A stretch of DNA of 64,000 nt from Stenotrophomonas indicatrix (GCA_041545745.1 CP168152.1:3036001-3100000); one strand, 5' to 3'; positions 1 through 9,713 are shown, numbered from the stretch's first letter. Made by a program: numbers and translations. The notes: a model not told the origin generated them from the sequence alone.

Positions 1-1
1 C

Positions 2-115
2 GAGCAACTGCTGGAGAACCGCTTCAGTGTCGAACAGCTGCCCAGCGACGCCGAGCAGCACTACATCCGCATCAGCTGGGAAGCCGGGGAGCCCTCCCGC
101 CTCAACGCCGGCTGA
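2..115 (+). CDS. C-terminal end of an unidentified protein (cut by window edge)
   Basis: An open frame enters from the left edge and ends at a TGA at 113-115, giving 37 visible residues ending in PSRLNAG. The visible part is acidic and has no recognisable motif, so no function is offered. Its last 14 bases overlap the end of the convergent gene on the other strand. That the frame is coding is an inference from its length and fit, not proven. Confidence 0.5.
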   Translation, partial: EQLLENRFSVEQLPSDAEQHYIRISWEAGEPSRLNAG

Positions 116-539
116 TGGTGAACGCCGCGCCGTCCACGCCCAGGTCCCAGCCCTTGCCGGTACCGGACAGGGCCAGCGAGATATCGCCCTTGGTCATCAC
201 CTGCGCATTGCTGGACTTCACCGCACCGGCATGCGCGCCGACCGAGGCGTAGGTGCCCAGCAGCTCGCCGACGCTGCTGGCGCCGGTGAAGCTGCCACGG
301 CCGTCGGTGATCTTCGACTTGCCGACGGTCAGGCCGCCCCCCTTCAGCTGGATCCGCACCGGCATGCTGGAACCGTTGGTGCAGTGGATGGTGCCGTTGC
401 CCGAGGCGGTCTTGTAGATCAGTGACCAGCCGGACAGGTTGTAGCGCAGCTGGCAGTCGAGGTTGCCACCGGCCTGCGCGGTCGGGGCCAGGGACGCTGC
501 GGCCAGCGCCAGCAGCAGGGCAAACGGCTTGGTATTCAT
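102..539 (-). CDS. Small secreted protein of unknown function
   Basis: A 145-residue product. The start at 539 was chosen because it opens a clear Sec signal peptide (MNTKPFALLLALAAASLAPTAQA, cleavage expected after AQA). The mature part has two cysteines about 30 residues apart (LDCQL and IHCTN), which could form one disulfide, and is otherwise rich in Gly, Ser, Thr and Val with alternating polar and apolar residues, suggesting a beta-rich periplasmic or outer-surface fold. I do not recognise the family. It is reminiscent in size and Cys pattern of DUF992-type exported proteins, but that is only a resemblance. The tail overlaps the convergent neighbour by 14 bases. Confidence 0.7.
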   Translation of the reverse strand: MNTKPFALLLALAAASLAPTAQAGGNLDCQLRYNLSGWSLIYKTASGNGTIHCTNGSSMPVRIQLKGGGLTVGKSKITDGRGSFTGASSVGELLGTYASVGAHAGAVKSSNAQVMTKGDISLALSGTGKGWDLGVDGAAFTISRR

Positions 540-644
540 CGGCAGAACATCCACATCGGTCGGAATGTGGGCGAATCTAGCAGCGCGCGCGTGCACGTTG
601 GATGCAGGCGCGCGCGGTGAGGCGGGAAGCGTTCAGCCGCCGTA

Positions 645-1451
645 TCAGGCCTGTACGTCCAGATGGAAGGCATCGGCATCGAGCATCGCCGGGAAGCGTG
701 CACGATGCGAGGCCAGCGCTTCGGCGGAGATGGTGGTGGTCACCACCTGCTCGCGCTCGCGGATCTCCACTTGCGGCTGACCGAGGAAGTCGATCACCGC
801 GCTGTCGCCGGCGTAGTGCAGCTGGTTGCCGTCCACGCCGACGCGGTTGACCGCGGCGACGAAGCACAGGTTCTCGATCGCGCGCGCGCGCAGCAGGGTC
901 TTCCACGCATAGGCGCGCGCCGACGGCCAGTTGGCGACGAAGATCTGCAGGTCGAAATCCAGTTGTCCGGCACGCTCGACGTTGTAGCGGTTGCGGCAGA
1001 ACACCGGGAAACGCAGGTCGTAGCAGACCTGCGGATTGATCCGCCAGCCCTTCCATTCCACGCACAACCGGTCGCGGCCGGCGGCGTAGCGCTCGTGCTC
1101 GCCGCCGTAACGGAACAGGTGGCGCTTGTCGTAGTACTGCAGGCCACCGTCGGGGGTGGCGAACAGCAGGCGGTTGTAGACGCCCTCGCCATCACGCAGC
1201 TGCACGCTGCCGATCACCGCCGCGTTCAAGGCCTTGGCCTGTTCGCGCACCCACGCTACGGTCGGGCCGTCCATGCCTTCGGCCTGTGCGATGGCCTCGT
1301 TGGAAAAGCCACTGGTGAAGGTTTCCGGCAGGATCACCAGATCGGTGGTTCCTGCCAGCGGCGCCAGCAGCGCACCGTAGTAGGCGCGGTTGCCGGCCGG
1401 GTCGTGCCAGCGGGTGTCGCCCTGCACGAGGGAAATGCGCAGATCCTGCAT
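645..1451 (-). CDS. yafV: Omega-amidase, nitrilase superfamily (YafV/NIT2 type)
   Basis: A 268-residue carbon-nitrogen hydrolase close in sequence to E. coli YafV. The catalytic triad is visible: Glu43 (LPETFTSGF), Lys109 (YYDKRHLF) and Cys143 ([13 protein letters not shown]). Family members hydrolyse the omega-amide of alpha-ketoglutaramate and alpha-ketosuccinamate to 2-oxo acids and ammonia. The gene starts 14 bases after the stop of the upstream YbdL-type aminotransferase, so the two are probably one operon. The logic matches the glutamine transaminase/omega-amidase route: the transaminase makes the omega-amide keto acid and this enzyme removes it, pulling transamination towards methionine. 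Substrate is inferred from family and context. Confidence 0.93.
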   Translation of the reverse strand: MQDLRISLVQGDTRWHDPAGNRAYYGALLAPLAGTTDLVILPETFTSGFSNEAIAQAEGMDGPTVAWVREQAKALNAAVIGSVQLRDGEGVYNRLLFATPDGGLQYYDKRHLFRYGGEHERYAAGRDRLCVEWKGWRINPQVCYDLRFPVFCRNRYNVERAGQLDFDLQIFVANWPSARAYAWKTLLRARAIENLCFVAAVNRVGVDGNQLHYAGDSAVIDFLGQPQVEIREREQVVTTTISAEALASHRARFPAMLDADAFHLDVQA

Positions 1452-1465
1452 GCTGTCTACTCCGC

Positions 1466-2614
1466 TCACAGCAGGCGCAGGCGTTCGATCGCCGCGTCCA
1501 GGGTGGCCTCGTTCTTGGCGAAGCACAGGCGCACCAGGCGCTGGCCGACCGGCGCGGTTTCGTAGAACGGCGACAGCGGGATGGCGGTGACGCCCTTCTC
1601 GATGGTCAGCCACTTCACGAACTCGTGGTCTGGCAGGTCGCTGATGGCCGAATAGTCGACCAGCTGGAAGTAGCCGCCCGGTACCGGCAGCGCCTTCAGG
1701 CGGGTGCCAGCCAGCTGCTCGCGGAAGCGGTCGCGCTTGGCTTCATAGAACGCGCCCAGTTCCAGGTGATGCTGCGGTTCGTCGCGGATCATCGCAGCAA
1801 AGCCGTACTGCGCCGGGCCGAAGCTGGTGAAGGTGTTGTACTGGTGCACCTTGCGGAATTCAGCGGTCATCGCCGGCGGCGCCACCGCATAGCCGATCTT
1901 CCAGCCGGTGCAGTGGTAGGTCTTGCCGAAGCTGGAGATGACGAAGGTGCGCTCGCGCAGCTCCGGGTAGCGCAATGCCGATTCATGACGGCAGCCGTCG
2001 TAGATGATGTGCTCGTACACCTCATCGGAGATCAGGTAGATCTGCGTGCCGCGCAGCACGTCGGCCAAGGCCTGCATGTCCGCTTCGTCCAGCATCGCGC
2101 CGGACGGGTTGTGCGGGGTGTTGACCATCAGCAGGCGGGTGCGCGGGGTGATCGCCGCGCGCACGCGGTCCCAGTCCACCGCGAAGGTCTGCGGGTCCAG
2201 CGGCACGTGCACGGCGGTGGCGCCGGCCAGTTCGATGGCCGGTTCGTAGCAGTCGTAGGCCGGGTCGAGCACGATCACTTCCTCGCCGGCACGCACCACG
2301 GCGTGGATGGCGTTGAAGATCGCCTCGGTGGCGCCGCTGGTGACGGTGATCTCGGTGTCCGGATCGATCGTCGCGCCGTACAGGTCCAGCGACTTCTGCG
2401 CGATGGCCTGGCGCAGCGGTGCCACGCCGGTCATGGGAGGGTACTGGTTCAGGCCCGCGGCCATCGCCTTGCTGGTCTCGTCGATCAGGCGCTGCGGCGC
2501 GGAGAAATCCGGGAACCCCTGGCCGAGGTTGACCGCGCCGTGTTCGGCGGCGAGCTGGGACATCACGGTGAAGATCGTGGTACCGACCTTGGGCAGCTTG
2601 GTGTTCGGTTGCAT
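1466..2614 (-). CDS. ybdL: PLP-dependent methionine/glutamine aminotransferase (YbdL type)
   Basis: A 382-residue fold-type I aminotransferase aligning along its whole length with E. coli YbdL. Visible signatures are the substrate-side NTPHNPSG (about 165-172), SDEVYEH (196-202) and the PLP-binding Lys231 in SSFGKTYH. YbdL prefers Met, Phe and aromatic amino acids as donors and keto-methylthiobutyrate as acceptor in salvage. The start at 2614 gives the family N-terminus ([14 protein letters not shown]); longer upstream extensions are repeat-derived. First gene of a two-gene unit with the omega-amidase, divergent from the ccm operon across a SMAG dimer. Confidence 0.93.
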   Translation of the reverse strand: MQPNTKLPKVGTTIFTVMSQLAAEHGAVNLGQGFPDFSAPQRLIDETSKAMAAGLNQYPPMTGVAPLRQAIAQKSLDLYGATIDPDTEITVTSGATEAIFNAIHAVVRAGEEVIVLDPAYDCYEPAIELAGATAVHVPLDPQTFAVDWDRVRAAITPRTRLLMVNTPHNPSGAMLDEADMQALADVLRGTQIYLISDEVYEHIIYDGCRHESALRYPELRERTFVISSFGKTYHCTGWKIGYAVAPPAMTAEFRKVHQYNTFTSFGPAQYGFAAMIRDEPQHHLELGAFYEAKRDRFREQLAGTRLKALPVPGGYFQLVDYSAISDLPDHEFVKWLTIEKGVTAIPLSPFYETAPVGQRLVRLCFAKNEATLDAAIERLRLL

Positions 2615-2666
2615 CGGCCTGGGGGGATGGGGAGACAGACCCCTGAGTTTACGCAATCGTGCTGCG

Positions 2667-2745
2667 GTAGTGCCGGCCGCTGGCCGGCAACCTCGACCCG
2701 CTACATCGGTCCCTTGCAGAGCTGCCGGCCAGCGGCCGGCACTAC
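2667..2745. repeat. SMAG palindromic repeat dimer
   Basis: Two head-to-head copies of GTAGTGCCGGCCGCTGGC-type units: one begins with GTAG at 2667, the other ends with CTAC at 2745. Each unit is itself a near-perfect palindrome, so the pair can form either two small hairpins or one long one. The GTAG head and the GC-rich palindrome match the SMAG repeats known from S. maltophilia. It lies in the divergent region between ybdL and ccmA. Confidence 0.85.
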
Positions 2746-2803
2746 CCGATGCGGTTTCACCGCTACAATTGCCGCCGCACTCCCGCATGAAGACCCCTGC
2801 GCC

Positions 2804-3433
2804 TTGAACACCCCTGCATTGCTGGCCGCCAGCGGCCTGAGCTTCTCCCGCAATGACGAGCCGGTGTTCGGCCCGCTGGACTTCCACGTGGATGCCGGCG
2901 AGGCGCTGCTGGTGCAGGGCGGCAACGGTGCCGGCAAGACCACCCTGCTGCGCGTGCTGTCCGGCCTGGCGCCCCCGGGCGCTGGCCAGGTGCTGATCGA
3001 CGGCAAGCCAGCCGGCAACACCGAGCGTGCGCGCTATGTCGCCTACCTCAGCCACCTGCCTGCCCTGAAGGCGGACCTGGATACGCTGGAGAACCTGCAT
3101 TTCCTCTGCGGCCTGCACGGCCGCCGTGCACGGCAGATGCCGGGCAATGCGCTGGCCATCGTCGGCCTGGCCGGCTACGAGGACACCTTGGTGCGGCACC
3201 TGTCGGCCGGGCAGAAGCGGCGGCTGGCGCTGGCCCGGATCTGGCTGTCGCCGGCACCGCTGTGGCTGCTCGACGAACCCTATGCCAACCTCGACCTGGA
3301 AGGCATCAACCTGGTCAACCGGATGATATCCGCACACCTGCGCAGCGGCGGCGCCGCCCTGGTCACCACCCATGGCGCCTATGCCGCGCCGCCGGTACGC
3401 ACCCGCCAGCTCGATCTGGGCGGTGAAGCATGA
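2804..3433 (+). CDS. ccmA: Heme exporter ATPase CcmA
   Basis: A 209-residue ABC ATPase: Walker [10 protein letters not shown], signature [14 protein letters not shown], Walker [13 protein letters not shown]. It powers the CcmABCD complex that releases holo-CcmE at the cytoplasmic membrane during cytochrome c maturation. The start is a TTG at 2804; an ATG at 2787 is out of frame, and the TTG gives the family-typical N-terminus [15 protein letters not shown] weak GAAG motif lies 11 bases upstream. Its TGA overlaps the ATG of ccmB (ATGA), implying translational coupling. First gene of a nine-gene operon. Confidence 0.96.
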   Translation: MNTPALLAASGLSFSRNDEPVFGPLDFHVDAGEALLVQGGNGAGKTTLLRVLSGLAPPGAGQVLIDGKPAGNTERARYVAYLSHLPALKADLDTLENLHFLCGLHGRRARQMPGNALAIVGLAGYEDTLVRHLSAGQKRRLALARIWLSPAPLWLLDEPYANLDLEGINLVNRMISAHLRSGGAALVTTHGAYAAPPVRTRQLDLGGEA

Positions 3434-4125
3434 TCGCGCCAGGTACTGAGCCGGGCCTGTGGCAGACCGCCCGCGCCCTGGTTGCCCGCGATCTGCGCCT
3501 GCTCTGGCGCCGTCGCGGTGATGCGCTGCAGCCGCTGCTGTTCGCCCTGCTGGTGGTAGTGCTGTTCGCCCTCGCCCAGGGCCGCGACCCACAGCCGTTG
3601 GCCGCCACCGCCGGTGCCGTACTGTGGTTGGCGGTGCTGCTGGCTGGGCAGCTGGCGCTGGATTCGCTGTTCCGCTCCGATGCCGAAGACGGTTCGCTCG
3701 AACAATGGCTGCTGGCGCCGGTGCCGCTGGCATGGCTGGTGCTGGTACGGGTGCTGCTGCATTGGGCGACCACCGCCCTGCCACTGATCATCCTGAGCCC
3801 GCTGCTGGCGGAAATGCTGCATCTGCCGCATGACCAGCTGCCGATGTTGCTGGCATCGTTGCTGCTGGGAACGCCGTTGTTGAGCCTGATCGGCGGCGTG
3901 GTCGCGGCACTGACCGTGGGCATCCGGCGCTCTGGTATTCTCGTGGCGTTGCTGTCGTTGCCGTTGTACGTACCGGTGCTTGTCTTCGGTGCTGGCAGCC
4001 TGGCGGCAGCCAGCCGCGGACAGGATCCGGTCGGTGCGCTGCTGATGCTGGGCGCTGGACTGGTGATCGCCCTGGTGCTGGCACCGCTGGCGACCGCTGC
4101 TGCGATCCGTATTTCTCTGAGTTGA
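3430..4125 (+). CDS. ccmB: Heme exporter membrane subunit CcmB
   Basis: A 231-residue polytopic membrane protein with about six hydrophobic segments, a normal length for CcmB. It is the permease-like partner of CcmA in the CcmABCD assembly; the system does not transport heme as once thought but uses ATP to release heme-loaded CcmE. Its start overlaps the ccmA stop by four bases. The 43 bases before ccmC are the longest gap in the first half of the operon and show no obvious terminator. Confidence 0.95.
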   Translation: MIAPGTEPGLWQTARALVARDLRLLWRRRGDALQPLLFALLVVVLFALAQGRDPQPLAATAGAVLWLAVLLAGQLALDSLFRSDAEDGSLEQWLLAPVPLAWLVLVRVLLHWATTALPLIILSPLLAEMLHLPHDQLPMLLASLLLGTPLLSLIGGVVAALTVGIRRSGILVALLSLPLYVPVLVFGAGSLAAASRGQDPVGALLMLGAGLVIALVLAPLATAAAIRISLS

Positions 4126-4168
4126 CCGAGCTGAGAGCCAATCCACCCCTGCTGGATAGCCGCCACGC

Positions 4169-4933
4169 ATGAATCCGATCGTCCGCTGGTTCCATCAACT
4201 CGGTTCGCCCCCGACCTTCGATCGTTTCGCCGCACGCTGGTCCCGCGTGTTCTACGCCGCGGCGGTTCCGGTGCTGCTGATCGGCCTGTGGCAGGGCCTG
4301 TTCGTGGCACCGCCGGAACAGAACCAGCACGACGCCTTCCGCATCATCTACATCCATGTCCCCAGCGCCTGGATGAGCCTGTTCGTGTTCGCGCTGATGG
4401 CCGCCTACGCCGCCATCGCGCTGATCTGGCGCATCAAGATCTGCGAGATCCTGGCGATGGCCTGTGCGCCGATGGGCGCCGGCTTCACCCTGATCACCCT
4501 GCTGACCGGCAGCATCTGGGGCAAGGGCACCTGGGGCACCTGGTGGGACTGGGATCCGCGCATGACCAGCGAGCTGATCCTGCTGTTCCTGTACCTGGGT
4601 GTGATCGGCCTGTACCACGCCATCGAAGACCGCCGCAGTGCGGCACGCGCGGCCGGCCTGCTGGCCATCGTGGGCGTGGGCCTGCTGCCGATCATCCGCT
4701 ATTCGGTGGACTGGTGGGGCGCGCTGCACCAGCGCCAGTCGATCAACGTGTTCGGCGAGAATGCCGTGCGGCCGGAACTGATCGCCCCGCTGTGGTGGAT
4801 GGTGGTGGCCACCAAGCTGTGGTTCGTCGGCTCGCTGCTGGCCAAGGCGCGTGCCGACAACATCGCGCGCGAAGCCGGCAAGGCCTGGATCGGCGAGCGC
4901 TTCGGCACCGCGGATGGGGAGGCACGGCAATGA
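4169..4933 (+). CDS. ccmC: Heme-handling protein CcmC (WWD domain)
   Basis: A 254-residue six-helix membrane protein of the heme-handling protein family. The WWD motif is intact ([17 protein letters not shown]), with flanking conserved histidines ([10 protein letters not shown] and LHQRQS). CcmC loads heme onto CcmE by forming the covalent heme-His adduct on the periplasmic side. The stop overlaps the start of ccmD by ATGA. Length and motif order match the family. Confidence 0.96.
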   Translation: MNPIVRWFHQLGSPPTFDRFAARWSRVFYAAAVPVLLIGLWQGLFVAPPEQNQHDAFRIIYIHVPSAWMSLFVFALMAAYAAIALIWRIKICEILAMACAPMGAGFTLITLLTGSIWGKGTWGTWWDWDPRMTSELILLFLYLGVIGLYHAIEDRRSAARAAGLLAIVGVGLLPIIRYSVDWWGALHQRQSINVFGENAVRPELIAPLWWMVVATKLWFVGSLLAKARADNIAREAGKAWIGERFGTADGEARQ

Positions 4934-5115
4934 CCCATCTGCCCTATCTCATCGCCGCTTTCGCGGTGTTCCTGTTGGTGCTGGGCTGCGATGCCCTGGG
5001 CTCGTGGCTGCGCCTGCGCAGCGCCCGTCAGCTGGCGCAACGCCGCCAGCAGCGGCTGCAGGCACGTGGCAACGCGGCGGCACAGGCGCCGCTGGCCACC
5101 GAGCTCAGCCGATGA
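4930..5115 (+). CDS. ccmD: Heme exporter accessory protein CcmD
   Basis: A 61-residue protein with one N-terminal membrane helix ([17 protein letters not shown]) followed by a basic, glutamine- and arginine-rich cytoplasmic tail, the standard CcmD topology. It is needed to release holo-CcmE from the CcmABC complex. It overlaps both neighbours by four bases (ATGA at each end), so its identity rests equally on position and shape. Confidence 0.93.
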   Translation: MTHLPYLIAAFAVFLLVLGCDALGSWLRLRSARQLAQRRQQRLQARGNAAAQAPLATELSR

Positions 5116-5573
5116 CGCCGGTACAGCGACGCCGCATGATCTGGGTGCTCCTGCTGCTGCTGGCCTCCGCGCTGGCGACCACCCTGGTGGCCTTCGCCCT
5201 GCAGCGCAACATCGCCTACCTGTACACCCCGTCGGAAGTGCTGCGCGGGGACGTCGATGCGCAGTCGCGTTTCCGTCTGGGCGGCATGGTGGTGAAGGGA
5301 TCCTTCGATCGACCCAGCGGCTCGCTGCAGGCCCACTTCGTGGTTACCGACGGCGATGCGACGCTGCCGGTCAGCACCGACCGCATCCTGCCGGACATGT
5401 TCCGCGAGGGCACCGCGGTGGTCGCCAGCGGCCGTCTTCAGGACGGCACCTTCGTCGCCGACGAGGTACTGGCCAAGCACGATGAGAACTACGTGCCCAA
5501 GGAAGTGGCCGACAAGATGGGCGATGCGCATCGCAAGCACGATGTGCCGGTCACGGCGCCCGAGGTGCGCTGA
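5112..5573 (+). CDS. ccmE: Periplasmic heme chaperone CcmE
   Basis: A 153-residue membrane-anchored protein: helix at about 10-30, then a periplasmic beta-barrel of OB-fold type. The heme-binding His123 and Tyr127 lie in [12 protein letters not shown], matching the HxxxY motif of type I CcmE. It receives heme covalently from CcmC and passes it to CcmF/H. Starts inside the ccmD stop and runs directly to ccmF, whose GTG follows its TGA without a gap. Confidence 0.96.
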   Translation: MTPVQRRRMIWVLLLLLASALATTLVAFALQRNIAYLYTPSEVLRGDVDAQSRFRLGGMVVKGSFDRPSGSLQAHFVVTDGDATLPVSTDRILPDMFREGTAVVASGRLQDGTFVADEVLAKHDENYVPKEVADKMGDAHRKHDVPVTAPEVR

Positions 5574-7493
5574 GTGCTTCCCGAATTCGGTCAGATCCTC
5601 CTGCTCTGCGCGTTGCTGGCCTCGCTGCTGCAGGCAGTGCTGCCGCTGGTCGGTGCGCAGCGCGGCAACGACGCATGGATGTCCATTGCCCGCCCGGCAG
5701 CCTTTGCCCAGCTGGTGCTGCTGGCCGGCGCCTTCGCCGTACTGACGGCGGCCTTCGTGCAGCAGGACTTCTCGGTACGCTACGTGGCCGAGAACTCCAA
5801 TTCACTACTGCCACTGATCTACCGCTATTCGGCGGTGTGGGGTGCGCACGAAGGCTCGCTGCTGATGTGGGCGCTGGTGCTGGCGCTGTGGACCGGCGCG
5901 GTGGCGCTGTTCTCGCGGCACCTGCCGGCACCGGTACAGGCGCGCGTGCTGGCGGTGATGGGCGTGGTCAGTGTCGGCTTCCTCGCCTTCCTGATCTTCA
6001 CCTCCAATCCGTTCCTGCGCCTGGACCCGGTGCCACTGGAAGGCCGTGACCTCAACCCGCTGCTGCAGGACCCGGGGCTGATCATCCATCCGCCGATGCT
6101 GTACCTGGGCTACGTCGGCTTCGCGGTGCCGTTCGCCTTCGCCGTGGCGGCGCTGCTGGAAGGCCGCGTCGACGCACGCTGGCAGCGCTGGACGCGGCCC
6201 TGGACCAACGTCGCCTGGGGCTTCCTGACGCTGGGCATCGCACTGGGCAGCTGGTGGGCGTACTACGAACTGGGCTGGGGCGGCTGGTGGTTCTGGGACC
6301 CGGTCGAGAACGCCAGTTTCATGCCGTGGCTGGTTGGCGCGGCGCTGATCCATTCGCAGGCGGTGACCGAAAAACGCGGCACCTTCGGCAGCTGGACGCT
6401 GCTGCTGGCCATCGCGGCGTTCGCGCTGTCGTTGCTGGGCACCTTCCTGGTCCGCTCCGGCGTGCTGACCAGCGTGCATTCGTTCGCGGCCGATCCCTCG
6501 CGTGGGCTGTTCATCCTGATCTTCCTGTCGGTGCTGGTGGGTGGCAGCCTGCTGCTGTATGCGCTGCGTGCGCCGCGGCTGGCAGTGGACGCCGGCGATC
6601 CGCGCCGTGGCTTCACCGCAACCTCGCGCGAAACCCTGCTGCTGGCCAACAACCTGCTGCTGGCCAGCGCCTGCGCGATGGTCCTGCTCGGCACCCTCTA
6701 CCCGCTGCTGGCCGATGCGCTGTCGCTGGGCAAGATCTCGGTGGGCCCGCCGTACTTCGGCAGCCTGTTCCTGCTGTTGATGGCACCAATGGTGATGCTG
6801 CTGCCGTTCGGTCCGCTGGTGAAGTGGCAGCGCGACCAACCCTCGCGCGCACTGGCATTGCTGTTGCCATGGGCGGGCCTGGCCGTGCTGCTCGGCGCCT
6901 GGGCCTGGTGGCAGGCGCCGCAGAATGGCTGGAAGGCCGGCATCGGTGTTGCCGCTGCGGCCTGGGTCGGCCTGGGCACCGCCCGCTTCGTCTGGCAGCG
7001 CCTGCGTGGCAATGGCCGCTTCACTGCCGAAATGCTTGGCATGATCGTCGCCCATGCCGGTGTCGCGGTATTCCTGGCCGGCGCGCTGCTGGTGGAAGCG
7101 TTGAACGTGCAGCGTGAAGTCGCGTTGTCGCCGGGGCAGCAGGTGGTGGTCGCCGGTCACGAAGTGCGCTTCGAGGGCGTGGACCACCGCGAAGGCCCCA
7201 ATTTCATCGCTGATCGCGGCCATCTGCGGGTGCTGCGCGATGGTCGCGAACTGGCCCTGCTGCATCCGGAGAAGCGCCAGTACGCCAGCGGCGGACAGGT
7301 GATGACCGAAGCCGGCATCGATGCACGCCTCAGCGGCGATGTCTACGTGGCATTAGGCGAGTCGCTGGGCAACAATGCATGGGCGGTACGGGTGCACATC
7401 AAGCCCTTCGTGCGCTGGATCTGGCTGGGCGCGCTGTTGATGGCCCTGGGCGGATTCATCACCGCCGCCGATCGCCGCTTTCGTCGTCCGTAG
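5574..7493 (+). CDS. ccmF: Cytochrome c heme lyase subunit CcmF
   Basis: A 639-residue polytopic protein with the WWD heme-handling motif in GWGGWWFWDPVENASFMPW (about residues 230-248), conserved His ligands (IIHPPMLYLGYVG; VTSVHSFAADP) and about 14 membrane spans. With CcmH and CcmI it forms the ligase that attaches heme to CXXCH of apocytochromes. The start is GTG directly after the ccmE stop. Length matches the family (about 640-660). Confidence 0.96.
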   Translation: MLPEFGQILLLCALLASLLQAVLPLVGAQRGNDAWMSIARPAAFAQLVLLAGAFAVLTAAFVQQDFSVRYVAENSNSLLPLIYRYSAVWGAHEGSLLMWALVLALWTGAVALFSRHLPAPVQARVLAVMGVVSVGFLAFLIFTSNPFLRLDPVPLEGRDLNPLLQDPGLIIHPPMLYLGYVGFAVPFAFAVAALLEGRVDARWQRWTRPWTNVAWGFLTLGIALGSWWAYYELGWGGWWFWDPVENASFMPWLVGAALIHSQAVTEKRGTFGSWTLLLAIAAFALSLLGTFLVRSGVLTSVHSFAADPSRGLFILIFLSVLVGGSLLLYALRAPRLAVDAGDPRRGFTATSRETLLLANNLLLASACAMVLLGTLYPLLADALSLGKISVGPPYFGSLFLLLMAPMVMLLPFGPLVKWQRDQPSRALALLLPWAGLAVLLGAWAWWQAPQNGWKAGIGVAAAAWVGLGTARFVWQRLRGNGRFTAEMLGMIVAHAGVAVFLAGALLVEALNVQREVALSPGQQVVVAGHEVRFEGVDHREGPNFIADRGHLRVLRDGRELALLHPEKRQYASGGQVMTEAGIDARLSGDVYVALGESLGNNAWAVRVHIKPFVRWIWLGALLMALGGFITAADRRFRRP

Positions 7494-7502
7494 GAGTCCC
7501 CC

Positions 7503-8120
7503 ATGTCCGAGTCACCTGCCCCACGCCCTTCCCGCCCGCTGCCGCCGGTAGCCATCGTGATTGGCGTCCTGTTCTTCTTCGGCCTGCTTGGCCTGATGAT
7601 CTACGGGGTGATGAAATCGGGCGATCCGCAGCGCGATGTGCTGCCTTCAGCGCTGATCAACAAGCCGGCGCCGGCGTTCGCGCTGCCGGTGCTGCATGAC
7701 CCGCAGATGATCGTGCGCAGCGAGGAACTGCGTGGCGCGCCCTACCTGCTCAACGTCTGGGGCAGCTGGTGCGCGGCCTGCCGTGAAGAACATCCGGTGC
7801 TGACCCGCTTCGCCGAGAGCAAGCGCGTACGCGTGATCGGCTACAACTGGAAGGATGAACCCACCGACGCGCTGCACTGGCTGGAACAGCTGGGCAACCC
7901 GTTCATGGTCGTGCTGAGCGACATCGAGGGCCGCACCGCCATCGACTGGGGCGTGACCGCAGCACCGGAGACCTTCCTGGTTGATGGCAGTGGCATCGTG
8001 CGCTGGAAGTACAGCGGTGCGATGACCCAGCAGGTGGTCGACGAGAAATTGATTCCGGCGCTGGAGAAGCTTGAAAAGGCCCAAGGCGATGCCGGCAACA
8101 CCCTGCACGCCTCGCCGTAA
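7503..8120 (+). CDS. ccmG: Thiol:disulfide interchange protein CcmG (DsbE)
   Basis: A 205-residue membrane-tethered thioredoxin-like protein: one N-terminal helix (about 17-37) and a periplasmic thioredoxin fold with active site Cys90-Ala-Ala-Cys93 in WGSWCAACREEHPVL. The acidic GVTAAPET segment with cis-proline is present. It keeps apocytochrome c cysteines reduced, receiving electrons from DsbD. Nine bases after ccmF; a good start context at ATG 7503. Confidence 0.95.
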   Translation: MSESPAPRPSRPLPPVAIVIGVLFFFGLLGLMIYGVMKSGDPQRDVLPSALINKPAPAFALPVLHDPQMIVRSEELRGAPYLLNVWGSWCAACREEHPVLTRFAESKRVRVIGYNWKDEPTDALHWLEQLGNPFMVVLSDIEGRTAIDWGVTAAPETFLVDGSGIVRWKYSGAMTQQVVDEKLIPALEKLEKAQGDAGNTLHASP

Positions 8121-8124
8121 GCAC

Positions 8125-8583
8125 ATGCGCTGGCTGCTGCCGCTGCTGCTGGCGATGACCCTGGCGCTGCCGAACGCCGGCCTCGCCCAACAACCGGTGC
8201 ATGATGCGCGGCCACTGGTGTTCCGCGATGCGGCCGAGGAAGCGCGCTTCCACGACCTGGCCGCGCAGCTGCGCTGCGTGCAGTGCCAGAACCAGTCATT
8301 GGCCGATTCCAATGCGCAGATCGCCCAGGACCTGCGCCGTGAAGTGCTGCAGTTGATACAGCAGGGCCTCGACGACGCCGCGATCAAGCAGTTCCTGGTC
8401 GCCCGCTATGGCGAGTTCGTGCTCTATCAGCCACCGCTGCAACCGGGTACCTGGCTGCTGTGGGGCGGTCCACTGCTGGTACTGGGTGGCGGCGCGCTGG
8501 TAGTGATGGGCATCGTCCGTCGTCGCAGCCGGCAGATGGATGCATCCGCTGCAGTGAACCCAACCGAGGGAGAGGACTGGTGA
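8125..8583 (+). CDS. ccmH: Cytochrome c biogenesis reductase CcmH
   Basis: A 152-residue exported protein: signal peptide (cleavage near AGLAQQ), the LRCVQCQNQSLADSNA motif with redox Cys51 and Cys54, and a C-terminal membrane helix (about 112-132). This is the short CcmH form, as in Pseudomonas, with the TPR part encoded separately as ccmI next door. It presents reduced apocytochrome c to CcmF. ATG at 8125 was chosen because an earlier in-frame ATG would lie inside ccmG and precede the signal peptide. Confidence 0.95.
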   Translation: MRWLLPLLLAMTLALPNAGLAQQPVHDARPLVFRDAAEEARFHDLAAQLRCVQCQNQSLADSNAQIAQDLRREVLQLIQQGLDDAAIKQFLVARYGEFVLYQPPLQPGTWLLWGGPLLVLGGGALVVMGIVRRRSRQMDASAAVNPTEGEDW

Positions 8584-9566
8584 CGCACTGGTTGCCGATG
8601 GTCGCCGCAGTGGCCGCTGCGCTGTTGGCGGCAGTGGTGCTGTGGCCGCTGCGCCAGCAAGGCCGTCGCGGCTTCGTGCTGGGGGTGGTGACACTGGGCG
8701 TGGCCGGTGCCTGCCTGTACCTGCTGGTTGGCAATCCCCGCGCCGCACAGGTGCAGCCCGCACCGTCGGTCGCCACCCTGCGTGACGGCGTAGAAGCATT
8801 GCAGCAGGCGTTGCAACGTGACCCGCAACGCGCCGATGGCTGGGCGCTGCTGGGCCGTTCGCAGGCCGAGCTCGGCAATGCCGCCGCTGCGGCCGATGCC
8901 TTCAACCGTGCCGCAGCACTGGCTCCGGACGAACCGGGCGTGCTGGTCGAAGCAGCGCAGGCACGTGCCCAGGCCGATCCAGGCAAACAGTTCGATGACA
9001 CCGCACTGGCATGGCTGCAGCGTGCACATACCTTGTCGCCCGATGCCGAGCGCGCAAGCTGGCTGCTTGGCATCGCGCTGCGCCAGCGTGGCCGCAACGC
9101 CGAGGCTGCTGATCTCTGGAGCACGCTGCTGCCTCGCCTGGAGCCGGGTGCGGCGCAGGCGCTGCAGGCGCAGATCGCCATCGCCCGCGAGGCAGCCGGC
9201 CAGCCGTCGGACACACCTGCAGCTGCACCGGCGCTGCTGCAGGTGCGGGTGCAACTGCCCGCATCGTTGAAAGCGGGTGACTGGCCGGCCAGCACCCAGG
9301 TGTTCGTGCTGGCGCGCGCGGTGGGCGGCCCGCCGATGCCGGTGGCTGCGCGCAAGCTGCCCTTGGCCGACTTCCCTGCAACGGTCGGCCTGGGCGACGG
9401 CGACAGCCCGATGCCGACTGCACCGTTGTCGGCGCATCGCGAAGTGGAAGTACTGGCGCGCATTTCGCGCAGCGGCAGCGCCAACCGCAGCGAAGACGAC
9501 CTGCAGACCGTCCCGGTCAAGGTCAGCCTGCCGCATGACGGTGTGGTCGAACTGCGGTTCCCGTAA
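8580..9566 (+). CDS. ccmI: Cytochrome c biogenesis TPR protein CcmI (CycH)
   Basis: A 328-residue protein: one N-terminal membrane helix, then TPR-like helices (DPQRADGWALLGRSQAELG and following repeats), then a C-terminal beta-rich domain with VRVQLPASL and VFVLARA typical of CycH. It binds the C-terminus of apocytochrome c and delivers it to CcmF-CcmH. GTG start overlaps the ccmH stop (GTGA). E. coli carries this part fused to CcmH. Last gene of the ccm operon; a SMAG dimer follows within 25 bases and may act as its 3' end. Confidence 0.92.
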   Translation: MTHWLPMVAAVAAALLAAVVLWPLRQQGRRGFVLGVVTLGVAGACLYLLVGNPRAAQVQPAPSVATLRDGVEALQQALQRDPQRADGWALLGRSQAELGNAAAAADAFNRAAALAPDEPGVLVEAAQARAQADPGKQFDDTALAWLQRAHTLSPDAERASWLLGIALRQRGRNAEAADLWSTLLPRLEPGAAQALQAQIAIAREAAGQPSDTPAAAPALLQVRVQLPASLKAGDWPASTQVFVLARAVGGPPMPVAARKLPLADFPATVGLGDGDSPMPTAPLSAHREVEVLARISRSGSANRSEDDLQTVPVKVSLPHDGVVELRFP

Positions 9567-9586
9567 CGTACCCGCGCCGCTGCGCT

Positions 9587-9648
9587 CGCCGGGCATGGCC
9601 CGGCGCTACCCACGCGCACCACCGGTAGCGCCGGGCCATGCCCGGCGG
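9587..9648. repeat. SMAG palindromic repeat dimer
   Basis: Two inverted units of the GTAGCGCCGGGCCATGCC subtype: CTAC ends the left unit at 9609 and GTAG opens the right unit at 9625. They sit between the end of the ccm operon and metX, where they could form a hairpin at the 3' end of the ccm transcript. Confidence 0.85.
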
Positions 9649-9707
9649 ATCCACGCTCAGCCCGCCCATGGAAACCAGCGTGTCGCCAGCTGCACATGCC
9701 GCCCCGC

Positions 9708-9713
9708 TAGAAT
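9708..9713 (+). promoter_or_regulatory. Likely -10 element of metX, placing the start near its ATG
   Basis: TAGAAT ends seven bases before the A of the metX ATG, so transcription would begin at or very near the start codon, giving a leaderless or nearly leaderless mRNA. No good -35 is visible at the usual distance. Weakly supported prediction. Confidence 0.4.

Noticed and set aside
5805..7265. A 486-codon antisense frame rich in Gln, His and Arg opposite ccmF
   Set aside because: Typical mirror of a hydrophobic membrane-protein gene; no start context or recognisable domain.
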